Origin: Pseudomonadota bacterium
Lineage (GTDB): Bacteria; Pseudomonadota; Alphaproteobacteria; Rickettsiales; UBA3002
Direction of reading: 5' to 3'
Length of the DNA: 64,000 nt
Assembly (NCBI GenBank): GCA_040384265.1
Contig: JAZKJM010000004.1
Coordinates: forward strand, 1-64,000
The translations under genes were made by a program, and so were the position numbers. This document shows, in pieces, positions 44,502-53,766 of the stretch; the stretch's first letter is position 1, and each line of letters starts with the position of its first letter. The notes under the pieces were generated by a model that saw only the letters and a program-made list of their open reading frames with translations, searched no databases and had not been told where the DNA came from.

Positions 44502-45281
44502 CTAGCGCACCGCGCCTTTGCCACAGAGGGCACCTTGCAGTAGGTTGAAGGGAGCCTCGGTGGGGGCGAGGCAGGCATCCTGCATTTGTTTATCGATGTG
44601 CGATACGCCCGACTCGATCAGGCTGGCAGCAGCGTTGAATGCAGCATCCATCCGTGGTGCGGCGTAGCGTACCAAGGTGCCGATGCTCGAATTGCGGATA
44701 TTCGTCCCATGGGCGTTATTATACGCCACCGACGTCGCTTCAGTGAATGCTTCCGAGATCAGGAAGGTGCCGGTGACGGCGACGGTGGCACAAGCAGACA
44801 CGGCGCGCGAGCATAGCAAGGCGCCGGCAATCACCCCCGCAGCGGTGGTGGCGGCTTGCATGCCGGTGACAGCGACTTCGCCGACGGCACCCGTGGTATC
44901 GCCATCGATCGCGCGTACGGCGGCGGCGGCCCCGCCAAACACCGTGCTGACGGCGACACCGGCCAGCGGGATCCGTGTGCCGCTGACCGTGACTTTGAGA
45001 AAGTCGAATGCGTGCCCAATTTTCTCGCTGGTTTCACGCAGCACGGGTACTTTGCTGATCCCACTTACCAGCGCATCGCGTAGCGGCGGTACGGTGGTGG
45101 CGGAAATGAGTGCCCCGGTGGTTGCATTGCTAGCCGCGCCGCTAGGGTTGCCATCCGCCAAATCACGTAGGGCCTGATCGAAACTCATGGCCATGAAGCC
45201 GACACCCATTTTGTTTTTAGCGCCGAAGAGTGGGTCGGTGGCGGTGGGATCGCGGAGGCCGTGCCGTAACAGGCGATACAT
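44502..45281 (-). CDS. Gly/Ala-rich hypothetical protein, possibly frameshifted start
   Basis: 259 aa. Two or three long Gly/Ala/Val segments (residues about 90-115, 130-155, 160-180) are weakly hydrophobic, as in membrane-inserting hairpins; Cys residues sit near 158-165 and close to the C-terminus. No family recognised. The marked ATG lacks a ribosome site. The same frame stays open upstream to 45360 without a start, while an ATG at 45360 in another frame reads MSDATTAHTPTA then stops; losing one base in the G5 run at 45331-45335 would join the two. It may therefore begin at 45360, with an indel or sequencing error. Confidence 0.55.
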   Translation of the reverse strand: MYRLLRHGLRDPTATDPLFGAKNKMGVGFMAMSFDQALRDLADGNPSGAASNATTGALISATTVPPLRDALVSGISKVPVLRETSEKIGHAFDFLKVTVSGTRIPLAGVAVSTVFGGAAAAVRAIDGDTTGAVGEVAVTGMQAATTAAGVIAGALLCSRAVSACATVAVTGTFLISEAFTEATSVAYNNAHGTNIRNSSIGTLVRYAAPRMDAAFNAAASLIESGVSHIDKQMQDACLAPTEAPFNLLQGALCGKGAVR

Positions 45282-45396
45282 CGTGTCGGCAGCGGCAACG
45301 GGCGTGCCGCCGCGGATGGGCTCATGCTGTGGGGGTATGGGCGGTGGTTGCGTCGGACATACGAACGACTATAGCCCGGGAATCCTTAACTTTTGG

Positions 45397-46800
45397 TTAA
45401 TGCTGGCCCGCTGGGCTGCTTGCGGTCAGCGCAATCCCGCTTGTTTGCAGGGCACTGTGCATGGCGTGCATGACTTTGACGAGGGATTCTTTGCTGCTGC
45501 CTTCGGCGCGGGCGGAGAGGGCGGCCTGGGTGTTGCTGGCGCGGATGAGCCACCAGCCATCGGCCGTGGTGACGCGCACGCCATCGAGCGCAACGCTGTC
45601 TGGATAGCGTTTTTGCAGCTCGGCGATGATGCCGAATTTCGTGTCATCCGCGCAGTCGATGCGGATCTCGGGCGAGGTGAAAAGCGGCGGCAACGCATCG
45701 ACCAGCGCGCTGAGCGGTTGGCCGGAGGTGGCGACAAGCCGGGCGAGGCGCAGCGCGGCATAGATGCCGTCATCGTAGCCGTAATATTCATCCGCGAAGA
45801 AGATGTGGCCGCTGGCTTCCCCGGCGAAGCAGGCGTTTGTTTCGGCGAGTTTGGTTTTGATATGGGCGTGCCCGGTCAGCCACATCAGCGGCGCGCCGCC
45901 GGCGGCTTTCACCCGCGCGAAGAAACTGTCGGAGGTTTTAACATCGGCAATGATGGTGCTGCCGGGATGGCGGCTCAGCACGTCATCCGCCAACAGCATC
46001 AGCAGGTGATCGGGCGAGACGATGCGGCTGAGGTCATCCACCGCGCCCATGCGGTCGCCATCGCCATCGAATGCGACACCGAAGGCGAGCTTGCCGTTGG
46101 CCTGCGCGATGGTCGTTTGCAGATCGGCAAGGTTGGCGGCGACGGATGGATCTGGATGGTGGTTGGGGAAGCTGCTGTCGCTATCGAGGTATAACGTGGT
46201 GTGTTTGTCGGCGACGTCTTTCAGCAGTTCGCTGATAGCGATACCCGCGACGCCGTTGCCGCCATCCCAGGCGATGCTGAGTTTTTGCAGGGCCTTGCTG
46301 TCGCCGAGCGATTTGCGCAGCTCGAACACATATTCGTCGAGCAGGTCGACTTCCTCGCGTTTGCCGCGCGAATGCAGCAGTTGATTATGTTCGATGCGGT
46401 CGCGCAGGCTGGCGAGCTGGGCGCCGTAGAGGCTTTTGCCGTCGCACATGAATTTAGCACCGTTGTGTGAAGGCGGGTTGTGCGAGCCGGTGATCATCAC
46501 GCTGCCATCCGCATGCAAATGGTGGGTGGCGAAATAGCATAACGGTGTGGGGCCGACCCCGGCATCCAGCACATGGGCACCAGCGCGGATCATGCCTTCG
46601 ACAAAGGCTTCGCACAGGTTGGGGGAGCTTGCGCGGCCATCGCGCAGGGCGACGATGAGGGGCGTGCGGGTCTGGCAGACATCCGCCACATGGCTGGCGA
46701 AAGCATGGCCGATGCTTAGGAAATCTGCGGCATCCAGCGTTTCGCCGACAATACCACGCACGTCATAGGCACGAAAAAGCGAACTGTTGGGGAGATGCAT
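45397..46800 (-). CDS. Phosphomannomutase/phosphoglucomutase
   Basis: 467 aa, alpha-D-phosphohexomutase superfamily of the AlgC/ManB type. Interconverts hexose 1- and 6-phosphates for lipopolysaccharide and polysaccharide precursors. N-terminal FRAYDVRGIVGETL; phosphoserine loop MITGSHNPPSHNGAKF (Ser near residue 101); metal loop FDGDGDRMGAVDD; sugar loop GEASGHIFFADEYYGYDDG; C-terminal phosphate loop RASNTQAALSARAEG. All active-site loops are present. Same strand as mipZ upstream, 9 bases apart. Confidence 0.95.
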   Translation of the reverse strand: MHLPNSSLFRAYDVRGIVGETLDAADFLSIGHAFASHVADVCQTRTPLIVALRDGRASSPNLCEAFVEGMIRAGAHVLDAGVGPTPLCYFATHHLHADGSVMITGSHNPPSHNGAKFMCDGKSLYGAQLASLRDRIEHNQLLHSRGKREEVDLLDEYVFELRKSLGDSKALQKLSIAWDGGNGVAGIAISELLKDVADKHTTLYLDSDSSFPNHHPDPSVAANLADLQTTIAQANGKLAFGVAFDGDGDRMGAVDDLSRIVSPDHLLMLLADDVLSRHPGSTIIADVKTSDSFFARVKAAGGAPLMWLTGHAHIKTKLAETNACFAGEASGHIFFADEYYGYDDGIYAALRLARLVATSGQPLSALVDALPPLFTSPEIRIDCADDTKFGIIAELQKRYPDSVALDGVRVTTADGWWLIRASNTQAALSARAEGSSKESLVKVMHAMHSALQTSGIALTASSPAGQH

Positions 46801-46809
46801 GATGCGGCC

Positions 46810-47814
46810 TTATGCGGCAACCGTTTTATCATCGGCAACGGGCGCGTCGCTTGGCGGCGCGTCTGGCGTGGGGGCGCTAGCAGCGGCGGGTGCGGCGTCC
46901 TTGGGTGCGATGCGCGGATCGGTCAGCGCATCGCCCTTCTGGCCGGTGCGGGTTTGAGCGATGCGCTCGTCAATCACTGGGATGCGCAGGGATTTGAGCA
47001 GGTCGCGCACTTCCTGGCGGGCGGCCAGGTGCGACATCGACAGCGTGCCTGCTTTGTTGGTTTCCACCACATCGAGCACGGTGAGGCCGAGCAGAAACAG
47101 CTCGCGGAAAATCACCCGCTCCGAGAAGCCGGGCGCAAGGCGGCAGCCCAGGCGCTTGGTGAGGTCTTCCATCACTTTGGAGATCATGCGTTTGTTGCGC
47201 GCATCGATGTTGGACAGGCGGTTGCGCATGACCACCCAGTCGATCGACCCGCCATCGCGGCGGGCGCGCTGGATTTTTTGCTCCCACAGCATTTCGCTGT
47301 AGATGCTTGGCTTCTGGATTTTCATGGTGATGCCATCCACCGAGGCCAGCACGTCGAGATCGACGAAACTATCGTTGACCGGGGTGATGACCGTATCCGC
47401 ATAGGAATGGGCGAGGCGCGAGAGATAGGTGTCGCTGCCGGGCGAATCGATGACGACGAAATCGCAGTTAACGAGCAGGCGGGCGAGGGCGCGGGTGAAG
47501 CGGTCGCGCTCATCGGCTTCGGATTCCTGATTGGTGAGGAAGGGGCTGCGGCTGACGACGACATGGGCCGGCATTGGCAAGGTGGTGTTTTCCGACGCCA
47601 TGGTGGCTTTGCGGTTTTCAATATAGCGACTGAGCGAGCGCTGGCGGGCATCAATATCCATGCTGCCGACCTTGAAACCAAGGCGCAGCAGGGCAACAAT
47701 AAGGTGCATGCTGGTGGTGGTTTTGCCCGAACCGCCCTTTTCATTGCCCGTCACGATAATGTGACCGCGCTTGACGGGGGTGGTGGAGTCGGGAATGGTG
47801 CTTGTCGGGTGCAT
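46810..47814 (-). CDS. mipZ: MipZ-like ParA/MinD-family division-site ATPase
   Basis: 334 aa from the ATG at 47814; longer open frame upstream is not coding. Deviant Walker A in IIVTGNEKGGSGKTTTSMHLIVALLRLGFKVG, then DIDARQRSLSRYIENR, which matches MipZ closely, and VVIDSPGSDTYLSRLAH. MipZ forms a gradient from the chromosome poles through ParB and blocks FtsZ assembly away from midcell. The C-terminal 60 residues are a Pro/Ala/Asp-rich tail, an extension relative to the Caulobacter protein. Separated by 120 bases from divergent cpaA. Confidence 0.92.
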   Translation of the reverse strand: MHPTSTIPDSTTPVKRGHIIVTGNEKGGSGKTTTSMHLIVALLRLGFKVGSMDIDARQRSLSRYIENRKATMASENTTLPMPAHVVVSRSPFLTNQESEADERDRFTRALARLLVNCDFVVIDSPGSDTYLSRLAHSYADTVITPVNDSFVDLDVLASVDGITMKIQKPSIYSEMLWEQKIQRARRDGGSIDWVVMRNRLSNIDARNKRMISKVMEDLTKRLGCRLAPGFSERVIFRELFLLGLTVLDVVETNKAGTLSMSHLAARQEVRDLLKSLRIPVIDERIAQTRTGQKGDALTDPRIAPKDAAPAAASAPTPDAPPSDAPVADDKTVAA

Positions 47815-47934
47815 ACGCCGCTTTTTTGTTTGTCTGTTGCAAATTAGCCGATGCGCACGGCGCTGACAAGCACTTAAGACGATTTGTACGCCGCATTGTT
47901 GCATCTCTTTCCAAGCATCTGTTAGGGTGGCGGG

Positions 47935-48465
47935 ATGATCGACCAACTTCCTGTCTACATGCCGTTTATGTTTGCCGTTGCGCTCAGCGTCTGCCTGCTA
48001 TGGGTAGTGGTGAGTGACGCCGTGCGTTATATCATTCCCAACAAAGTGAACCTTGCGCTGCTGCTGCTGTTTGTTGCGGGGCTTTTCCTGTTGCCGGTGC
48101 AGCCGCTTTCAGCGCTGGGGCTTGCGTTGGTGGCGGCAGCGCTGGTGCTGGCGGTAGGGCTTGGCCTGTTTGCGCTGGGGCTGATGGGTGGCGGCGATGT
48201 GAAATTGCTCGCCGTGCTGACACTGTGGACGGGCTGGCATATGGTCACGGTGCAATTTTTGTTTATGACGACCATGGCCGGTGGGGTGCTGGTGCTGGTG
48301 GTGCTGGTGGCACGGTTTTTCCTGCCGCCTATTTGGATTAAGCTCCACCCGGGGCGCAACCTGCCGCGCCTGTTCACCGCCAAACAGCCGGTGCCGTATG
48401 GCATTGCCATCGCCGGTGCGTTTGCATGGTTGATGTGGGTGGGCGATATCCCCGTCTTGCGTTAG
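47935..48465 (+). CDS. cpaA: CpaA/TadV-type prepilin peptidase
   Basis: 176 aa, about six membrane helices. Type IV prepilin (A24) aspartyl peptidase: first catalytic Asp in WVVVSDAVRYIIPNKVNLAL, second in GLMGGGDVKLLAVLTLWTG (GxGD-like). Cleaves prepilin leaders in the inner membrane. No other tad/cpa genes are adjacent, but three prepilin-like genes at 12.6-16.1 kb are possible substrates. The end overlaps the convergent YihY-family gene by four bases. Confidence 0.92.
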   Translation: MIDQLPVYMPFMFAVALSVCLLWVVVSDAVRYIIPNKVNLALLLLFVAGLFLLPVQPLSALGLALVAAALVLAVGLGLFALGLMGGGDVKLLAVLTLWTGWHMVTVQFLFMTTMAGGVLVLVVLVARFFLPPIWIKLHPGRNLPRLFTAKQPVPYGIAIAGAFAWLMWVGDIPVLR

Positions 48466-49346
48466 TGCACCGTTGCGGTGCCGGGTGCTTCGCGCTCGAT
48501 GATGCGGGTGCCGCGGGCGACCATCAGCGCATGGTTGAATTCCGCACCGTAGATGAAAATCAGGTTCATCACATAAAAGAAAATCAGCGTGGCGATGAAG
48601 CCCGAAAGCGAGCCATAGACCAGTGTCACCTCGCTCACCTCGTGCAGGTAAAAGCTGACGAGCGAAGCCGCCGTCACCCACAGCACCACCACCAACACGG
48701 CGCCGGGCAGCACGTCTTTCCAGGTGAGTTTGATGTTGGGCAACACGTAATAAAACAACGCGACAAGACCAAACAGCGCCAGTGCGGCGATGTAGAGGAA
48801 ATAGCTATCCATGAACTGTTCGAGCGCGATGGGGATGGTGATGCCGGTCAGGATCGCAAACCCGTTGAGCGCGATCGGGGCGAGCACGAACAGCACCATG
48901 GCCAGCAGGATCAGCAGTGTGAGGACAAACACTTGCGCGATGGAGGTCATCCGCCGCGAGAAATAGGCGCGCGGTTTGCGCACCTGATAGGCGCGGTTGA
49001 GCATGCCGCGCACCGCTTCTACCGCCGAGGAGGAGGTCCATAACGCACCGAGAATCGAGACGGTGAGGATGCTTTGCGGCGGGCCGGAAATGATCTCTTC
49101 AATCCGCGGGCGCAAGGTGGCCACCGCATCCGACGGCAGATGTTCGAGCAGCATGGCAATCAGGCTGCGCCCGGTTTCCCCCTGGCCGACCAGACCGGCT
49201 GCCGACACCATCAGCAGCAAATACGGAAACAGCGAGAGCAGGGCGAGGAACGTCAGATAGCCCGCCATCTCCATACCGTAATTGGTGGTGAGGTTATTCC
49301 CGGCCTGATAGCAAAGCTGCACGGATTGTTTGATGGACTTCCACAT
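48462..49346 (-). CDS. YihY/virulence factor BrkB family membrane protein
   Basis: 294 aa from the ATG at 49346 (MWKSIKQSV); the open frame extends further upstream but into the malate synthase promoter. Six membrane helices; ALWTSSSAVEAVRGMLNRAYQV and YVLPNIKLTWKDVLPGAVLVVVLW are typical of the family. Formerly annotated as ribonuclease BN in error; the true function is unknown, with transport proposed. Divergent from aceB across 94 bases. Confidence 0.92.
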   Translation of the reverse strand: MWKSIKQSVQLCYQAGNNLTTNYGMEMAGYLTFLALLSLFPYLLLMVSAAGLVGQGETGRSLIAMLLEHLPSDAVATLRPRIEEIISGPPQSILTVSILGALWTSSSAVEAVRGMLNRAYQVRKPRAYFSRRMTSIAQVFVLTLLILLAMVLFVLAPIALNGFAILTGITIPIALEQFMDSYFLYIAALALFGLVALFYYVLPNIKLTWKDVLPGAVLVVVLWVTAASLVSFYLHEVSEVTLVYGSLSGFIATLIFFYVMNLIFIYGAEFNHALMVARGTRIIEREAPGTATVH

Positions 49347-49440
49347 GCACGCCAGCCTAGCGCAAAATGGCGATACATCAAGCCTTGCATTGTTGGGACG
49401 AGCGATTAGGCTCGCGAGCGCATTCATCACGGAGAGACCC

Positions 49441-51036
49441 ATGACCACGACCAGCCAACCGATGATCCATATCAACGGCAACACGCCTGCCGAATGCGCC
49501 TTTTTGCTCTCGCCCGAAGCGGTGGCGTTTGTTGGCGCACTTGCCGAAAAATTCGGCCCACGGCGTGAGGCATTGCTGGCCAAGCGTGCTGCGCGTCAGT
49601 TGGAGTTCGATCGTGGCGTGCTGCCGGATTTCAAGCCCGAGACCAAACATATCCGCGAGGGTGAATGGACGGTGGCGGAAGTGCCCGCCGACCTGCTCGA
49701 CCGCCGTGTGGAAATTACCGGCCCGGCGGAACCCAAGATGATTATCAACGCGCTCAATTCCGGCGCGAAAGTGTTCATGGCGGATCTGGAAGATTCCCTC
49801 TCGCCGACCTGGGAGAAGCTGATGGAGGGCCAGAAAGCGCTCTATGATGCGGTGCGTGGCCAGCTGGTGTTCCATAGCCCGGAGGGGAAATCCTACGCGC
49901 TCAACAAAGCGAACCTGGCGGTGCTGATTGTGCGTCCGCGCGGCTGGCATTTGCCCGAGCGCCATGTGACGCTGGATGGCAAACCCATCGCCGGGGCGTT
50001 GCTCGATTTCGGGCTGTATTTCTTCCATAACGCCAAGGAACGCATCGCGCGCGGCACGGGTCCGTATTTCTACATTCCCAAGCAGGAATCGGCCGAGGAA
50101 GCGCAGCTCTGGGCGGATGTGTTTGCGTTTGCCGAACAGTATGTCGGCACGCCGCACGGCTGCATTAAAGCGACGGTGCTGATCGAGGTGGTGAGCGCCA
50201 CGTTTGAGATGCACGAGATCCTCCACGCGCTGAAGGATTACGCGGTGGGCCTCAATTGCGGGCGCTGGGATTATATTTTCTCGGTCATCAAAAAATTCCA
50301 TGCGCGGCCGGAGTTCAAGATGCCTGATCGCACGCAAATCACCATGGGCACGCATTTCCTCAAGAGCTATTCCGAGCTGCTGATCCAGACCTGCCACACA
50401 CGCGGCGCGTTTGCGATGGGCGGCATGTCCGCCTTCATCCCGGTCAAGAATGATGTGGCGGCGAATGACAAAGCCTTTGCCGCCGTGCGCGCCGATAAGG
50501 AGCGCGAAGCCAGCGCCGGGCATGACGGCACCTGGGTTGCCCATCCGGGCCTGATTCCGGTGGCGATGGAAGTGTTCGACCGGCTGATGCCAGAGCCTAA
50601 CCAGCGCAGCAATTTGCGTCTGGATGTCGCGGTGAGTGCAGCAGATTTGCTGGTGGTGCCCACCGGCACCATCACTGAAGCGGGCGTGCGCAACAGCATC
50701 AGCGTTGCAGTGCAATATACGGCGCAATGGCTTAATGGGCTTGGCTGTGTGCCGCTGTTTAACCTGATGGAAGATGCGGCGACCGCCGAGATTTCGCGCA
50801 GCCAATTGTGGCAGTGGTTGCACCATGGCGCCGCAACCGTGGATGGCAAGCCGATTATCGAGGAGCTGCTCACCGCATGGGCGGGCGAGGAGCTGGAAAC
50901 CATTCGCACCTCGCTTGGTGATGCGGCCTTTGCGCAAGCGCCCTATGCTGCAGCAAAAGACCTGATCCTGAAGCTGACATTCGCGGCGGAATATACCGAA
51001 TTTCTGACGCTGCCCGCTTACGAAGTGCTGCAGTAA
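49441..51036 (+). CDS. aceB: Malate synthase A
   Basis: 531 aa, normal length for isoform A. Condenses glyoxylate and acetyl-CoA to malate in the glyoxylate shunt. FMADLEDSLSPTWEKLMEGQ, GLNCGRWDYIFSVIKKF (active-site Arg and metal ligands), MGGMSAFIPVKND and the C-terminal catalytic Asp region CVPLFNLMEDAATAEISRSQ are all present. Preceded by GAGAGA. Isocitrate lyase is not in the window. Its stop overlaps the start of the next gene (TAATG). Confidence 0.97.
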   Translation: MTTTSQPMIHINGNTPAECAFLLSPEAVAFVGALAEKFGPRREALLAKRAARQLEFDRGVLPDFKPETKHIREGEWTVAEVPADLLDRRVEITGPAEPKMIINALNSGAKVFMADLEDSLSPTWEKLMEGQKALYDAVRGQLVFHSPEGKSYALNKANLAVLIVRPRGWHLPERHVTLDGKPIAGALLDFGLYFFHNAKERIARGTGPYFYIPKQESAEEAQLWADVFAFAEQYVGTPHGCIKATVLIEVVSATFEMHEILHALKDYAVGLNCGRWDYIFSVIKKFHARPEFKMPDRTQITMGTHFLKSYSELLIQTCHTRGAFAMGGMSAFIPVKNDVAANDKAFAAVRADKEREASAGHDGTWVAHPGLIPVAMEVFDRLMPEPNQRSNLRLDVAVSAADLLVVPTGTITEAGVRNSISVAVQYTAQWLNGLGCVPLFNLMEDAATAEISRSQLWQWLHHGAATVDGKPIIEELLTAWAGEELETIRTSLGDAAFAQAPYAAAKDLILKLTFAAEYTEFLTLPAYEVLQ

Positions 51037-51704
51037 TGCTGCGGCTGCTGCTGTGCGCACTGGTGATGTTTGGCAGCACGGTTGCTGCCGCACAAACCAC
51101 GTCGCGCGAGCGGGTGGTGGCCGTGAAACCGGATGGTTCGCTGACCCTTGCGAGCGGCGGCAATGCAGTGTTTGCGAATATTCTCCTACCCGATAGCAAA
51201 CGCGCGGAAGCATGGCTTGCCCAGCATGTGCTGCAGCAGGAAATCACCTTCACGCCGGGCGAAGACGACCGCTATGGCCGCACGCAAATGGTGAGCCCGG
51301 TGACTGAATCCATGCTGCATGACGGGATCGCGGTGATCTATGCCAGCGTGGGCGATGTGCCCGCCAGCTGGCAGGCGGCGGAGCAGGCAGCACGCAGCGC
51401 CAAACGCGGCCTGTGGGCGGCGACGGATTTTGTGCTGACACCTAAAAATGCTGCGCAGCATATTGGGCAGTTTCATGCGATCGATGGCACGGTGACGCGG
51501 GTGTATGAAGGCAAAACCGCATCTTATGTCAATTTCGGGGATAACTGGCATACGGATTTTTCCATCATGCTTCCCGCCAAAATTCGCCGCAGCATGCCGT
51601 CCGCACCAAAAGTCGGCGACCGCGTGATGGTGCGTGGCTATCTCTACGAAGAAAACGGGCCGATGGTGACGCTGCTGCACCCGGCCAATGCGGTATGGCG
51701 TTAG
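51036..51704 (+). CDS. Secreted SNase-like domain protein
   Basis: 222 aa. Signal peptide at residues 1-19 (LRLLLCALVMFGSTVAAAQ). The rest looks like a thermonuclease-type OB fold followed by a second OB-like part (YVNFGDNWHTDFSIMLPA, GDRVMVRGYLYEENGPMVTL). The RYGRTQM segment corresponds to the Arg-containing strand of staphylococcal nuclease, but the full catalytic set is not clear. Likely periplasmic. Translationally coupled to aceB by a one-base overlap. Family call moderate. Confidence 0.65.
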   Translation: MLRLLLCALVMFGSTVAAAQTTSRERVVAVKPDGSLTLASGGNAVFANILLPDSKRAEAWLAQHVLQQEITFTPGEDDRYGRTQMVSPVTESMLHDGIAVIYASVGDVPASWQAAEQAARSAKRGLWAATDFVLTPKNAAQHIGQFHAIDGTVTRVYEGKTASYVNFGDNWHTDFSIMLPAKIRRSMPSAPKVGDRVMVRGYLYEENGPMVTLLHPANAVWR

Positions 51705-51708
51705 CGCC

Positions 51709-52179
51709 TTACGCCGCCGCGTCCTGCGTCATCTCGATTTTCCAGCTGCCGCCGGGCTGTTGCTTCACATATTGCAGCGCGAAGCCGAGGGATTTGTAAT
51801 GCATCCAGCGTTGGCGCGCGGCGGCGACTTTTTCTTCGTCCGCACCGTCGAACACATCGAGCAGCTTACTGTAGCTGGCGGCGCTGGCGGGCAGTGAGCC
51901 GTCCAGCACGCAGAGCACCGTGGCCCCGGCGGGGTTTTCGTCGGCCAGTGTGAGGTAGATCGGCTGCGCGCTGGCATGGCCGTCACGCGCCGTGCCGTGG
52001 GGCAGGAACCCATCGGGATCGTTGCTCCACAGCGCGTCGCTCATCTGTTTCAGCGCGCTGTCGTTGCTGAGGATCATGACGACCGTGACGCCCGAGGCCA
52101 GCGCTTTTTCCATCAGCTTAGGCACCGCGCGGGCGGCGGAGGTCGACAGCAAATGATAGAACTGGACGGTGGTGGCCAT
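51709..52179 (-). CDS. holC: DNA polymerase III chi subunit
   Basis: 156 aa from the ATG at 52179. FYHLLSTSAARAVPKLMEKALASG is the usual HolC beginning; the DALWSNDPDGFLPHGTARDGHASAQPIYLT block is the most conserved family signature. Links the clamp-loader to single-strand binding protein. Overlaps the pepA stop by one base; pepA-holC is a widespread proteobacterial pair. Confidence 0.94.
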   Translation of the reverse strand: MATTVQFYHLLSTSAARAVPKLMEKALASGVTVVMILSNDSALKQMSDALWSNDPDGFLPHGTARDGHASAQPIYLTLADENPAGATVLCVLDGSLPASAASYSKLLDVFDGADEEKVAAARQRWMHYKSLGFALQYVKQQPGGSWKIEMTQDAAA

Positions 52180-53678
52180 TAGCCGGCGTAGTTTTCTTCG
52201 ATCCAGTCGTTGAGCAGGCGCACGCCCCAGCCGACCGCGCCTTTGGGCGCGAGCGGGGTGATGGGCTTGTTGGCCCAGGCAACGCCGGCGATGTCCAGGT
52301 GCACCCACGGCACATCGTTGACGAAACGCTGGAGGAATTGCGCGGCGGTGGTGGAGCCAGCCTCGCGGCCTTCACCCACGTTTTGCATGTCGGCGATGTC
52401 GCAGTTGATCATCTTGTCATATTCCGGCCCGAGCGGCATGCGCCAGAGTTTTTCGCCGGTGCGCTCGGCCGATTTGGCGAGGGCTTCTGCCATTTTATCG
52501 TTGTTGGAGAACAGCCCGGCGCGGTGCGAGCCAAGGCACACGATGATGGCACCGGTGAGGGTGGCAAGATCCAGAATGCATTGCGGCTTGAAGCGGCCCT
52601 GCGTATACCACAGCGCATCCGCCAGCACGAGGCGGCCTTCGGCGTCGGTGTTGATGACTTCGATGGTTTGGCCGGACATGCTGGTCACCACATCGCCGGG
52701 GCGCTGGGCGTTGCCATCGGGCATGTTCTCGACAAGGCCGACCACGCCGACCACGTTCACTTTCGCGTTGCGGGCGGCAAGGGCGCGCATAGTGCCGATG
52801 ACGGTGGCGGAGCCGCCCATATCCCATTTCATTTCTTCCATGCCGTTGGCCGGTTTGATGCTGATGCCGCCGGTGTCGAACGTGACGCCTTTGCCGACGA
52901 GGGCGACGGGCTTCGCGCCTTTTTTGCCGCCATGCCATTGCATGACCACCAGCTGCGATTCACGCACCGAGCCCTGGCCCACGCCCAGCAGCGCGCCCAT
53001 GCCAAGCTTCTTCATTTGCGCCTCGCCCAGCACCTCGACGCTGACGCCCAGCTTGCTCAGCTTTTTGCATTCTGCGGCCAGCGTTTCAGGATAAATCACG
53101 TTGGCGGGCTCGCTCACGATATCGCGCGTGAAGGCGACGGATTCAGCAATCGCCAGCAGCGGCGCGAACAGTTTTTTGGCTTTATCGGCATTGCCGGTGA
53201 CGACGCTCACGGTTTTGAGTTTCGGCTTGTCTTCCGGTTTGATTTTGGTGCGGTATTTATCGAACGTGTAGGCGCGTAGTTTTGCGCCGTAGCCCAAATG
53301 GGCAGCGATTTCGGCGGCATCCAGCTTCACCGCTTTGGGCAGGGCGGCGGCGATGTCGAGATGGACGACTTTTGCAGCCAATGCACCCGCAACGGCGATG
53401 GCGGCCGATTCTTCCACCGTGAGGGCGGTGACGGATTTGAGCGCGCCGATGCCGACCACGAGAATGTGGCTTGGCGTTTTATGCGGGTTGAGCAGGGTCA
53501 GCGTTTCGCCTTTTTTGCCAGTGAATTGGGCTGCGCTGAGCGACTGAGCGACATAAGCCGCCGCATTGCCGAGTGTGTCCTTGGCGGCGATGGCCAGGTC
53601 CTCGCCGACGAAAACGGCGGTGGCGCTGGTGGTTTTGGCGGAAGCGGCGCGGGTGGCGGCAAATGCAATGCTAATCAT
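52179..53678 (-). CDS. pepA: Leucyl aminopeptidase (M17)
   Basis: 499 aa from the ATG at 53678 with GAGGG upstream. Two-zinc cytosolic aminopeptidase; removes N-terminal residues, and in some species binds DNA. Metal and catalytic residues: VGKGVTFDTGGISIKPANGM (Lys and Asp), WDMGGSATVIG, and the signature NTDAEGRLVLADAL. Full length. First gene of pepA-holC, divergent from lptF. Confidence 0.97.
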   Translation of the reverse strand: MISIAFAATRAASAKTTSATAVFVGEDLAIAAKDTLGNAAAYVAQSLSAAQFTGKKGETLTLLNPHKTPSHILVVGIGALKSVTALTVEESAAIAVAGALAAKVVHLDIAAALPKAVKLDAAEIAAHLGYGAKLRAYTFDKYRTKIKPEDKPKLKTVSVVTGNADKAKKLFAPLLAIAESVAFTRDIVSEPANVIYPETLAAECKKLSKLGVSVEVLGEAQMKKLGMGALLGVGQGSVRESQLVVMQWHGGKKGAKPVALVGKGVTFDTGGISIKPANGMEEMKWDMGGSATVIGTMRALAARNAKVNVVGVVGLVENMPDGNAQRPGDVVTSMSGQTIEVINTDAEGRLVLADALWYTQGRFKPQCILDLATLTGAIIVCLGSHRAGLFSNNDKMAEALAKSAERTGEKLWRMPLGPEYDKMINCDIADMQNVGEGREAGSTTAAQFLQRFVNDVPWVHLDIAGVAWANKPITPLAPKGAVGWGVRLLNDWIEENYAG

Positions 53679-53766
53679 GGAACCCTCGAACTGGTGATGA
53701 AAAATCGATGTGTTAAAGAGATATAGCAAAGTTGCGCGTGAACGCAACCCGCCCTATAAGCTTTCC

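Noticed and set aside
46815-47946. Longer mipZ start at 47946.
   Set aside because: The extra 44 residues have no family match and would run into the cpaA promoter; MipZ proteins start close to the Walker A motif.
49378-51213. 611-codon open frame opposite malate synthase.
   Set aside because: Malate synthase is unambiguous; the opposite frame shows no family or start signal.
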